Shown here piece after piece: positions 35,681-46,812 of a DNA stretch of 64,000 nucleotides. Numbering within the stretch: the stretch's first letter is position 1; every line of letters begins with the position of its first letter. The translations under genes were made by a program, and so were the position numbers. The notes beneath the pieces were generated by a model. That model did not search any database. It saw only the letters and a program-made list of their open reading frames with translations, and was not told where the DNA came from. The stretch comes from Manis javanica (Eukaryota > Chordata > Mammalia > Pholidota > Manidae), in the NCBI RefSeq assembly GCF_040802235.1, contig NC_133158.1, forward strand, positions 16,146,001 to 16,210,000, in the 5' to 3' direction.

Positions 35681-36976
35681 TAGGACTTGGGTATTTCCAC
35701 TTCCCTAAGCTCCTTCCTCCATAAAAAACTATTAAAAATTATATTTTATGATTTAAAAATCCAGGCTGGATTATACCCATTTTTTCCACTTCAATTTAAA
35801 AGAAATTAAAACAGTTCCACGAGCTCCTCAAAGTATCATGGACTGTCCGCCCTGAGCCTACTGTGTGTAATGGAGAAGTCAACCCTGATGCCATCTCTTC
35901 TACCTACATTCCTGACAGACAGAAAACAGGAGCTCCCAGGAACGTGGGCTACTATCAGGCTAAAATCATGATCCTCGGGTTAGATTTCCGAAACAGCCTG
36001 TGTCCATTACAATGAAACCAGCGCCCTTGTCCCTAAGCAGATTCTATTTCCAAGTCACAGTTACGATGACAAGATAGTAAAAAGAAAAAAGATGGAGTAT
36101 CTAGTGTTTAATGAATGCTTAATTCACTTATGACTCACCACATTCCAGTGGCTGATAACACACCACCATACATATTTCATCGAAAATCCTCATTTTCCTC
36201 TGTGTAAATATACTACTGCTCTAGAGTGGAGAAGGAAAGAACGTTTTCTAAAAGTTCTCAGAAAGATCCCATCTTTGCTCCCAGTATTGCAAAGTAGATT
36301 GGAGTTTTTTGTTTTGTACTGCTTTTAAATGAGAGCTGAGAATTTTCTGAGGATGAATACTGCCTTTGATTGGCAATCTGTTAAGTATTTGATGGTCCTA
36401 AAGGTTATATTTAGGACTGTATGGACTTAGTCAGCTCTCGGTCTGTCACCACCTCCCAGATCAGGCAGAAAGAAGTGGCCAGTTGAGCTGGGAAGAAGAC
36501 AAAGCTAGACAGCAGAAGCATTTTAAATCTACAACAGTTATTGATTTTCTGTTAGAGTTAAAGACCTTGAGCCCCATGCAAATGGGGTGGGGGAGGGAGC
36601 CCAACGCCACTTTAGATTTTTTTGCCTTTTTGGAATCATCAGTTCTAATTTCAAACTAATGCCAAAATGAAATATCGTGGCTCTCTCCACACTCACTTGC
36701 CAGCTGGCTCTTTGGAAGACTGAGGAGAGGAGGTCCCGAAAAGGGACAGGAGGAGCCGAGAATTTGTCCCTCAGCACCGTAAATGCCAACCGTAAAACTA
36801 ATGAGCTGTGGCAACTGAATTGTCTAGGTTCATTCCAAATTATGTCATGGTAAAGTTCATTTTTGTTTTCAGTTATCGTCCTGGAATCATAAATGTTGAA
36901 TCTGAGGTACAGCTTCTCAGTTCTTTCAATTGTGTGTGTATCCTTTTCTTAAAAAAGGGCAATGGGTCTTTTCTTA
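35681..36976. other. Unique sequence, nothing recognised
   Basis: No gene or repeat recognised. Confidence 0.5.
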
Positions 36977-37070
36977 AAATATATATATATTTTTTATATA
37001 CATTTTAAATGAAATATATATTTTTATATATTTTAAAAGAAATATATATCTTATATATTTCTTTTTTAAG
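36977..37070. repeat. AT-rich inverted-repeat cluster with a 14-bp perfect hairpin
   Basis: Arms aaaagaaatatata (37035-37048) and tatatatttctttt (37052-37065) are perfect reverse complements around a 3-base loop. The preceding 60 bp are further AT palindromic units. Confidence 0.9.
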
Positions 37071-37959
37071 GAATTGAATTTGAAAATATCTCTGGAAAAA
37101 CTGGCCTGATTCAATGACTCTGAATTTTGACATGTTGTTGAGGATAGTGTTTTAAAGTATATCTCCCTTAACTATTCATAACCCGGTTATAAGTTCATGT
37201 TTATTTTATAGCTTTTTTTTTTCTTCATCCTCTTATGACTATATACCATGTACCCTGACAAGTTTATTAAGAATATTAAGGTTGATGCTTGCTGGTCTTA
37301 GAATTAATCAAAATCTCTCTGCTCCCTCCTCAGCCTGGACAATTTCATTACTACTAAACCAAGGATTATCGGATTCTTATATCTTTTTTTTTCTCCAACA
37401 GAGTTCAGTTGATTTAGAAACAATGATTAAAGCTGCTTACTTTAAGGAGGATTGTTTCCAATTTTCCCTTCTTGCAAGGCGGAGAAAGATGAAAGCATCT
37501 CGATACTGAAATATTTATATCTAAGACTGGAAATCTGTATAGGAGACATGATGAATGATTGCAACCAAAGACTTTTTATTTTAAAGTCATATTTCTTATC
37601 TCACACTTCACATTCTTTACAAGGCAGAGGAAATCGACACTAAATACCTTCACAGCCTCCTATCCCAGATAGATTTTCTATCTTTATTTAATTGGAAATC
37701 TAACATGGCATAATAAAGAGACTCGAAGATATAGATTACCTCTCTGACACTGACTATTTATAGGGATAAATATCAGTTATCCTTATGCGGCCTTAGAACG
37801 ACTACTTTCAAAGGAATGGGAACACAAATTAGAGGGAATGAACTGAAGCCTCCCGCAAAGAGACGCCTTGATCTGGGATTCAAGAAATCTAAAGAACTAG
37901 AAGTGATTACTTCAGAATAATTCCGGGTTTACACAGCCTTACAAACGTGCTATAATTAA

Positions 37960-38110
37960 CTATTCTCACTTTTTATCTGGTTTTCTTACTTTACCCTCCT
38001 CCCAATACTCTTAAAATGCCAGATCTTAAGTATACAGTTAGATGAATCTCTGACAAATGCATCCATTCTTGGAACCATTACTCCAATCAAGATACCAAAC
38101 ATTCCACACT
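37960..38110 (-). mobile_element. Ancient L1 fragment, antisense
   Basis: 'gatcttaagtatacagttag', 'tgaatctctgacaaatgcat' and 'ccaatcaagataccaaacat' match a recurrent antisense L1M segment. Confidence 0.6.
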
Positions 38111-38927
38111 CTTTAATTTTTGTGTGTGGCTTTTTTAAAAAACGAGAATTATTATAGCCCTCCTCTAGTAGGAATGCGCTCCCCTCTAAACTGCAAAAGA
38201 ATAAAATGAAACCAGAAGCCTCTGAGCTGGTTCCCTATGGAGCCAAATGCTCTCTGACACCGGTCCATGTTCAGGGCCTTTTACCAACATAACAAAAAAA
38301 GGAACTGATGTTGACCCGCAGGGAGACGGGGGATGGCGTCAGGGCCCAAACATCAGATTAGAAACACAATGGGTCCCGGGGACCAGACGCTAAATCCTGG
38401 CAGCCGACGCAGCCTTTCATCTTGTGGAATGGATAAATTGAATGTAGCAACGCCAGTTCTGGGCCAGACTGTTAGATGAGATTCCTCTCTTTTTTCTAAG
38501 TTCCTAACTGTTCTACATAGACGTTGCGCTTCAATCACCGCAGACCTAGAAACTCTCCTTCTGTCCCTGACATTTCCTCCTTCCTCGCAAGTTGTCTGTA
38601 TAACAGGAAAACAGTTATCCGGCTATATTCCCCACCCTTGGGATCCTGCAGCTCATGGGAGCTGCCTTGTGTGGGCGGAATCCCGCTGGATAAAAAAGGA
38701 ATTATCATCACCGTCCTGAGCCATCCTGAAGGAAATATATTTATATATAATATAGTCTAAGGATTGCAAAATGCTCTTCATCAGTAATTGCTTCCCAGGG
38801 ACCAAAGCGTAAAAAATAAAGGATGAAAAGACTGCAAAGTATAATAAAAAGAGCTGAGTTACGGGGAGTTGTTTCTGTTGGCTTGATTTTTAAGCTAGGA
38901 ATGTTATTGTCACCATATCGTGGGGCC

Positions 38928-39075
38928 CCAGCAGAGTCAAGGAACTCTGAAGTCAGATTATCAGTTCGAAACCCGGCTCTGCCATGTATTTGACACGTAA
39001 CTTAGAAGAAGCCACTTCCTTCTCTGTATTTCCATCTCCACCTCTGCAAAATGAAAAGAATAACACCACCTAATT
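38928..39075 (+). repeat. MIR SINE, 5' part (split by hAT insertion)
   Basis: 'cagttcgaaacccggctctg', 'cacctctgcaaaatgaaaag' and 'aataacaccacctaatt' are MIR head and core. It stops exactly at a hAT terminus and resumes at 40527. Confidence 0.85.
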
Positions 39076-39268
39076 CAGGGGTCAGCCAACCTTTCCTGGG
39101 AAGGGCCAGATACTAAATACGCCTTGCAGGTCATGGGGCTCTGCCACAGCCGCTCATCCCCGCCAGTGCGTGTGACAGCGGCCACGGGCGGTAGGTGACC
39201 TCACAGGCATGGCTGTGTCCCAGTGAAAGTTTACTGATGGCCACTGAAATTGAAATCTCATAACTTTT
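39076..39268 (+). mobile_element. MER33-like hAT element, left part (split by L1)
   Basis: It begins caggggtcagccaacctttc and carries the family blocks through 'gtgtcccagtgaaagtttac', 'ggccactgaaattgaaat' and 'ctcataactttt', where an L1 is inserted. The 8-bp duplication at the left side is acctaatt (39068-39075). Confidence 0.85.
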
Positions 39269-40383
39269 TGTTTTTTTCTCATAACATGTTTTAAGACATT
39301 TTTTAGTGCAGTTTTAGGTTTACAACAAAACTGAGAGGGAGGTACAGAGATTTCCCATATACCCCAGACCCCAAACATGCACAGCATCCCCCACTGTGAA
39401 CACTGATAACCAGAGTTACACATTTTTTTTTAAACCAAGGATCAACCTACATCGGCACATTGTAATGACTCAGGGTCCATAGTTTACCTCAAGACTCATT
39501 CTTTGTATTGTATATTCTATCGGTTTGGACAGGTGTATTATGACACATCTCCATCATTACAGTACCATACAAACTATTTTCACTGCCCAAAATATCCTCT
39601 GTGCTCCATCTGTTCACCACCCCCAGCCTGCAAACACTGACCTTTTACTGTCTCCCTAGTTTAGCCTTCTCCAAAGGGCCCTATAGTCGGAATCATCCAC
39701 ACAGTATGTGGAGCTTTTTCAAGTTAGTTTCATTCACTTAGTAATAGGCATTGAAGGTCCTGCCATGTCTGTTCAAGGCTTGACAGCCCATTCCTTTTTA
39801 GCGCTGAGTAACACCCCAGTGCCTGGCAGAGTTTATTTATCCGGTCATCTACTGAAGGACACCTTGGCTGCTTCCAAGTTTTGGCAAGTACGAATAAAGC
39901 TGCTATTAACATGCAGATTTTTGTGGGGACTCAAGTTTCCCACTCCCTTGGGTAAATACCAAGGAGCACAATCGCGGATTCTATGGTAAGAGCACACTCA
40001 GCTTTGTCAGGGACACCCAAACTTGTCTTCCGTCGTCGTACCTTTTTGCAGTCCCACCAGCAAGGTGTCAGAGTTCCTGTTGATCTACGTCCTTGTCAGC
40101 ATTTGGTGCTGTCAATGCTCTGGATTTTGGCCATTCTAACAGGTGTGTAGTGGTATCTTGTTGTGTTAGTTTGCATTTCACTGATTACATAAGCTGGAGC
40201 ATCTTTTCATATGGTTATTAGCCTTCTATGTAACCTTCACTGATGAGATGCTAAGGGCCCTCTTTAGCCCTTTATAATCAGGTTGTGTTCTTACTGTTGA
40301 ATTTTAAGATATATTTTATATTATATATTTATATTTTACACTGTATATTTTAGATAACAGTCCATCAGATGTGCCTTTTGCTA
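39269..40383 (-). mobile_element. L1M element, about 1.1 kb, inserted into the hAT element
   Basis: The antisense L1 begins with a T-rich stretch (the minus-strand A tail), then 'gtgcagttttaggtttacaa', 'gtatattctatcggtttgga', 'gcttccaagttttggcaagt', 'gtcagcatttggtgctgtca' and 'gaattttaagatatatttta'. It ends abruptly at 'gtgccttttgctac', a 5' truncation inside ORF2. Target duplications atctcataa(c/t)tttt flank it at 39255-39268 and 40385-40397. No intact frame remains. Confidence 0.9.
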
Positions 40384-40526
40384 CATCTCATAATTTTCAG
40401 GTGTCAAGAAATATTCTTTTTTCTTTCAGCCACTTAAAGGCTGTAAATGACATTATTAGTTCACAGGCTGTACAAAACTAGGTGGCAGCCAAACTGGGCC
40501 CACAGACCATGGTTTGCTACCTGCTG
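40384..40526 (+). mobile_element. MER33-like hAT element, right part
   Basis: It continues the family where the left part stops: 'tctcataattttcaggtgtc', 'aagaaatattcttttttctt', 'ggcagccaaactgggcccac' and 'catggtttgctacctgctg'. The matching 8-bp duplication is aacgaact (40527-40534). Confidence 0.85.
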
Positions 40527-40625
40527 AACGAACTCATCAGGCTGAGTATGAACACATGTAAAGCTCTTAGCCAGTGCCTGGTACATCATAAGCACCACTT
40601 CCATGGTATGATTTATTATTATCTG
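40527..40625 (+). repeat. MIR SINE, 3' part
   Basis: It resumes the MIR interrupted at 39075: 'actcatcaggctgagtatga', 'acatgtaaagctcttagcca', 'gtgcctggtacatcataagc' and 'tgatttattattat'. Confidence 0.85.
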
Positions 40626-41261
40626 GGGGCAGAGGATGAATGCTACACTCTCCAGGGGTCTGTTATCAGTACTTTTCCCAGAAAGTTGACTTTATGGGCT
40701 TCTAGTTTTGAGAAAAAGAGATAGAGGTCCTAAGAGATAAAATGATCTTCGTGTCTTCCTCCAATATCTAAGAAAGATACAGTGAACGGTCTCCAGATAT
40801 GGATCTGGCACACAGAGTACGCCATGTATAGATCCCATCATTTGGGGAATGATTTTTTTAAAGCCATTGCTGTCCATTTTTGCACATTAAATCCCACAAA
40901 GAGATTTATTTACAACATTAAATCATTTCCTTGCTGCCTGGCTACATTTTTAACTATTAAAATATTCATCACACACTCTAAGAACCTAATGCCAAGTGTT
41001 TTATGACCTTTTACAGGATGGCTTCTTTAAAAAATCGCCTTCAAATGTGGATGTCAGTTTCTGAGCGAGTCTAATGAACAATCCATTGTCAAATATGAAA
41101 GGGGATAAACAAGTGATCACTGCCCTGGAAAACACCACCAGAGAGGAGCTGATTAAACAGAAATGTATGTGATATGTAAAGCTGTCATTTGGGGATGAGA
41201 CAGGGGTAGGAATTTGAGGCAAAATCTCACTAGTATGAGAAATACATTCTATTGTCTGCAA

Positions 41262-41489
41262 CAGTGGTTCTCAACAGAGGACGATTTGGGCCTCTAAGAC
41301 CCATTCGGCAAAGTTCACAGTAGTTTTGGGGTTGTTACAACTGAGTTAAGGGTGGAAGTTGCTGCTGGCATCTAGTGGGTAAAGGCCAAAGATGCTAAAT
41401 ATCTTTAAATGCATAGCAACCACCTTGCCCCCAAAAGAGAATTATCTGGCCCAACATGGTCAATAGTGTCAAGGTTGCAAAACCCTCGT
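41262..41489 (+). mobile_element. MER20 hAT-Charlie element
   Basis: Full-length-like copy: cagtggttctcaacagagga, 'gctggcatctagtgggtaaa', 'gagaattatctggcccaaca' and 'atagtgtcaaggttgcaaaa'. Confidence 0.9.
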
Positions 41490-42424
41490 CTATAGGAACC
41501 ACCCAAACTGCCCCCCACCACCCCCTCTGACTTTATTTTGCCTTTTCTCCCCACTGGCTATCACAGCACGTGTCAAACAACTGCACATAAGTGCTGGGAG
41601 GCATGCCTCCCTGGGCTATTAAGGATCACAATTCAGTCGGAAGTCTCCACCTATCTACTTTTTCAAAAGCACCGTGATGAAAAAATTGCAAGGTTAATGT
41701 TCATTTAAATTCTGCCAATTAATTCAATTACCCTGAAGAAAACCCTTACCAGATCACCAGAGTGTTGAGCAACTAATGTAATTCAGTCATTCAGTTTACT
41801 AAACAGGTAATGCGGCAAGCGTTTACCAGCCACTAGGCTGTAGCTAGCACCACACCATCCAAGGATGTCTGTACCTGCTGTGTGTCAGTTTGAATCCAAT
41901 TCTACTCCTTGCTCTGGACCAAATGAATCTGCTCGATTTCCTTAAGAAAATAAGGCCCTCGTTAGACCAACACAAGGTGAAAATGAACTTCCAACCTTTT
42001 ACAAAGAATCAAAATACTCAATAAGCAGGAAGCAGTGATAAAAAGTGAGGGAGAGTCCAAGTAATTGCGATTGGTCTTAATGTTACCTAAAATTATAAGT
42101 ACATTAATTAACATTATATGTTTAACACTTTAAAAAACTTGTATCAGTTAAAAATTTTAGAATGAAATTCTATTTAAACTGTACCTAGCACTTCACAGTT
42201 CTATTTAAACCCAGCTCTATTGCAGGGTGCTTCATCATTTATGAAGTGCCTTCCCTATATTACCTGTCCTTGGCCCTGAAATCATTCTGACAAGAAGCAA
42301 TGGCACGCATTTTCATCCTTGATTTACAAATGAAAACACAGAGCCCAACACAGAGGTCCCTTGGCTTATGAGAACACTCAAATCATGGCATCATGTTTTA
42401 TAAAGATGTATATTAGGAGGCCCA
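41490..42424. other. Unique sequence, nothing recognised
   Basis: AT-rich unique DNA. A weak MIR tail may be present around 42290-42330. Confidence 0.45.
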
Positions 42425-42990
42425 GAAACCTGTCTCAGTTCTCTGTTGGTGGATAAACCACCCACAAGCCCAGTGACTTAAAACAACGAACATTCCTTTG
42501 TAGGCCACAAATCAGGGGGACAGGACTTCAGGCGGGGCTTGGCTGAGCAATTCTCCTGTTTGGCACTGACGGGGGGCCTCTCTGTGGGATTCAGCTGGAG
42601 ACTCGTTTGGAGGGTTCAAGACAGCATCACTCACAGGTGCCTTGATGGGGCAGCTGGAAGGTAGGCTCAGTAGGTCTAAGTCCCGCCATGCCATCTCACA
42701 CGCCTCTCCTGCGGCTGGTCAGACCCCTTACGCGGCAGCCAGGAACAAGTGCACTGAGACACAGGCATCGGAAGCTGCTGGTCTGGCGATGTGTGGGCCC
42801 AGACACAGGGTCACCAACACCGCATCCGACTGATCCAGGTAGTCACAGAGACCACCCATGCTTCAGAAGTGAGGGGAAGAAGCACGGAGGAGCAGACCCC
42901 ACCTCTAGATGGGAGGTGTGTCAAAGAATGCGTGGCTCTATCCTTAATCTACCACAAGATCTTGAGAATCTCTCCCAACCTCAATGCGGA
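42425..42990 (+). repeat. Ancient LTR-like interspersed repeat
   Basis: 'gtgacttaaaacaacgaaca', 'ggcctctctgtgggattcag' and 'ctctagatgggaggtgtgtc' then 'aaagaatgcgtggc' follow the order of a dispersed mammalian repeat. Family not assigned. Confidence 0.55.
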
Positions 42991-43099
42991 AAGATAGTCT
43001 GATAACTCTGACGTATTCCCTGATACTAGGAACCACTCTGGTCAAAGAAACTAATTCCATCTGGGGAAACTGCAAACCGGGGAGAGCTTTAAGCAGGGC

Positions 43100-43705
43100 T
43101 TGGCACCTGTGCATTCGCCTGTTTTCTCTGCTGACTGTCTTTGATTTTATCCATTTCTGTGACTTCAACCACGGTTTCTATGTGTGTGGCATCTATTCAC
43201 CCTAAGACTCCTACATCAACCGGGTACCACCACTTGGATACTTTACAGGTACCTGAACTCAACACATCCGAAGTACAGCTCACCCTCTTTCCTCCAAGAC
43301 CTGCCTCTCTCCCCGTATTTGTTACTGTAGCCAGTGATATACTCACCTACCCTTGTTTGCACATCTGCCTCCTGAGTATCATCCTTGATGTCTCATCCAC
43401 GCTCACCCTCTGCATTAAATTGATGATCAAGACCCATGGATTCTAACTCCTAATATCCACCCAAATCATTCCATCCTCATGGACACTGTCCTAGTACATG
43501 GACTCCTGCACCTCCCTCCTATCTCTGCCTCTCGTCTGCTTCCATATAACCCAGAGTGACCTTTCTAAAGTCCAAATACAATCATGTCACTTCCCATTTT
43601 AGTTGGGAGGCATACTGTTGAGGATAAAATCTAAATCCTTTCATGGGACTTATGAATTCTGTTCTTGTGTGATTTGATTTGAAGACACCAAATGCCCTCC
43701 TGTTC
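43100..43705 (+). mobile_element. L2 LINE, internal 3' part
   Basis: The pyrimidine-rich L2 layout is visible: 'gatgtctcatccacgctcac', 'cctcccttctatctctgcc-like', 'cagagtgacctttctaaagt', 'caaatacaatcatgtcactt' and 'gaggataaaatctaaatcct'. Confidence 0.7.
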
Positions 43706-44704
43706 CAATATGTTCCTTCCTCTCACTGGCATTGCCAATAAAACGTTCCTATTATGTATTCTTTGTCGTCAAGGCATCTGGTCTCTGTTCAATGAAAATG
43801 GTATGTAAAAGGAGTAGCCCCAATTAACACCTTACCAGCCATTAACTTCTTTACTGGGGTTCACTCATCAAAGTATCCCTGTGGCTATTCAGTCCCTTGG
43901 AGATGGGTCATAGGATAGATAAGTTTGGGGAAAAAAGCAAAGGTTGTTGAAGTTAGTGCCTGGAACCATTTCTAACACATAACAATTAAGACAATTTACT
44001 GACCTACATAAAATATTCCAGCATATGGAGAGATTCTATATTGTGAAACTATGCTGTATGTCATTTTGGATGAAGAAATCAGTGATTGACATAAAAAAAA
44101 AAGGTGTCCAATGAATGGGGAACATGGCCATTTTAGATCCAAAATTTCAAAACCATCTGGGTAGTCACCTCAATGTCTTCATTTGGTTAAGATTAGTAGA
44201 ACTAGACAACCAATCACATCCTCCCAGGAAAAAAAAAAAATTCCAAGGGTTGACTTACATGCATGGAAATTTGCTGTATTGAGCATTTCTGGAAATAGAC
44301 CAAGACTTCAAAATTGTTTCCATATACAGCTCAACTTCTGCATTGTAATGATACTTATTGCTGGGATAGGATTTGCCCTTCAATAGAATTTGACACTTTT
44401 GAAACTCATCTTCTACTTGTCCATCTTCTGCCGATGCTCCACTTCAAGTTCTATCCTGTTGCCAAGAAATGGGACGCAGCCCCACCCACGCCCTGATGTG
44501 CCTGGGCTCCGGGCTGCTTCTGGTAATGCCCCTTCTTCATGCATCTCCTGCTTTCCTCATTTTTTTCTGACACTCCTGCTACACATTCCATCTTCTCTTT
44601 CCCTGCAGCCTTGTAAGCCCCTACATCTTATCGCTCAGCTTTCCAACGTTCCCATATGTCATCTTCCTACAGAATCTGAGTTCTAGGGATAACAACGGCG
44701 ATGC

Positions 44705-44880
44705 TGATTAGTGAACATATCTCATCACTTTGCCGCTGTCCACATGAACTCCTCCGGGATCCTCACACCACCACGTCTATGTATTATTACTATCTCTTTT
44801 GTAGGACAGGAAACTGAGTCTTACAGAAAGTAATTTTGCTAAGGTTGTACAACTAATCAATAGTTTACTAAGATAATGCT
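44705..44880 (-). repeat. MIR SINE
   Basis: 'gtaggacaggaaactgagtc', 'ttacagaaagtaattttgct' and 'aaggttgtacaactaatc' are antisense MIR. Confidence 0.7.
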
Positions 44881-44884
44881 GAAT

Positions 44885-45145
44885 CAGAAAATTAAATTAT
44901 TTAGGACCAAGTACTCAAACTAAAATTTCTTACACTAAAATATGGATGAATAAAATGATATTACATCAAAGATTTGCTTCAAAATAATCGAGGGCAGGAG
45001 AAGACTGGCATGGGGGTAAATGAGCAAGAGTGGATATACTGATGATGGCTGTAAGGAGGTGATAGGCACATGGGTGTTCTGTGTACAACTCACTCTACTT
45101 GTGCATATATTTGAAACTTGCCAAATAAAAAGTGAGATTTTTTTT
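44885..45145 (+). mobile_element. L1ME-type 3' end
   Basis: 'gatttgcttcaaaataatcg', 'gatggctgtaaggaggtgat', 'gggtgttctgtgtacaactc' and 'gaaacttgccaaataaaaag' form the standard old L1 3' terminus. Confidence 0.75.
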
Positions 45146-45859
45146 TTATGTCATCTTTTTCACACAGTTACAGACAACCCAAGTCTACTGATCAGGATAA
45201 CCATTCAATGTTTATAGATAATTGCAAAACGTTCCATTGTGCATCCAGCCTTATAAATGCCTAATGTGGGTGTATGGGGCACGCACACCAGCTTTCGATA
45301 CAAAGGTCTCATCTTTGTCACACAAGTTCATTTTTTTCCTAGACCTCTAACATGAAATGCATCCTTATCTTAGTGGAAGAAACAATTACCCAGGCCCTGT
45401 GTCCCACTGTGTGGTGTTATCTTTTAATTAACCTGCATAGCCTTTTTTACTTAACCTAGTTTGAGAAGTGACAGCCACTTGGGCTGTCTAAATAATGTTT
45501 GCCACTGCTCCTTTATTGGGTCACTTCAATCAAAACAACAGTTTCCAGTGCAAGGCCTGGCTCTCTGCAGCTGGCTGTACTTCCTGTTCAGCCATGATCC
45601 TTCTCATGAAAATCGGTGCTCCAACGTGCTAACCAGACTGCTCAGAATTATTTCAATATAGGAAACACAAAGGGATCCAATATGTCCTAGTCTTTCAATG
45701 TTTCTGTGTTCAAGCTATTTTAAAACCCTTCTACCAACTTTAAATATCCAGTGTTGTAGGGAGGGGAGCTGGATGCTCGCATACCTGATGAAGGGTAAGA
45801 TGAGGAGTGCCACGTTTCTGGATGGAAATTTATCACTATGTAATCAAATCTCTGGCAAT

Positions 45860-46335
45860 GTACATGTCCTGGGTCCTGCAGAGCGACATCTAGGAATTTA
45901 CCCTAAGGCAGGAGTTGGACAGATGCACAAAAGATATTCAAGGCAGGACATTTAAAAATATATATTAAGTAGTTTAAAAAGTCTAACTGCCCAACAATAT
46001 AAGATTGCCTCAGTGAAATTATCTGCAGACATTATTGTTATAAGTATGACCTTTAGGGTCATGAGGAGGTATCCATTAAATCCTATTAGTAGACAGCAGC
46101 TTCCCCAGAAACATGATAATATGGATACATATGAAGCCTAGCATACAAAGTTAGAACTACATGCATATATATGTGTGTAAAATTTGTGTGCACATGTTGG
46201 AGTGTTAGAGGGATATGTACAACACAGATCTGGATTCGTAATTATAGTTCCCTTCAAATAATTTTTTTTTGCCCTATCTGTATTTTCATACACTTCTGCA
46301 ATGAACATGTAGTTGCTACCTCCAAGATAAAAGAC
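45860..46335 (+). mobile_element. L1ME-type 3' fragment
   Basis: 'catctaggaatttaccctaa', 'gatgcacaaaagatattcaa', 'acatatgaagcctagcatac' and 'catacacttctgcaatgaac' follow an old L1 3' end with an internal non-L1 stretch near 46030-46120. Confidence 0.6.
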
Positions 46336-46644
46336 AAGTAACAGATAAAACCTATTCTGTCTAAATGTGTTTCAATTGTTCCGATAAAAGGAAAATGAAA
46401 TAACCCAGAGAAGATGTAAAAAAATCTTTTGGGAGCATTGTTTCAATATAGAAAAGCCTTTCAGTATTAATTATTGAGTAGAAATGATGGAAAAGGTAAT
46501 GTGGAAAGGGGCAGAGAGCAGAGTGAAGAACTACTCAGCAATTGGTAACAATATCCCAACTTGAGGCTGAAGCCAGGAGTGAGAAGTGGCCCCCAAAACA
46601 GTGAAATATTGTAGCATTTTTCTCTCCCTTTTTTTGGAGCTGCC

Positions 46645-46812
46645 TGGAACCCCTCTGATGTGCAGGCATTATTATCTGACCCCTAAGGCCACCCCTTGAG
46701 GTGGGTGTTCCTCAAGGGTAGCCCAGGGGGTTAATGCCTTGTCCAAGGACATAACTGGTAGCCTTGGGCTGCGATCCTGAACCCAGGTGTGCTGTTTACC
46801 ACTATGCTCCAG
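46645..46812 (-). repeat. MIR SINE (diverged)
   Basis: 'ggttaatgccttgtccaagg', 'acataactggtagccttggg' and 'cctgaacccaggtgtgctgt' match antisense MIR. Confidence 0.6.

Noticed and set aside
39730-39912. Minus-strand 60-codon frame with L1 ORF2-like KQPRCPSVDDRINK
   Set aside because: It is a decayed ORF2 piece of the nested L1, already described, and not a separate gene.
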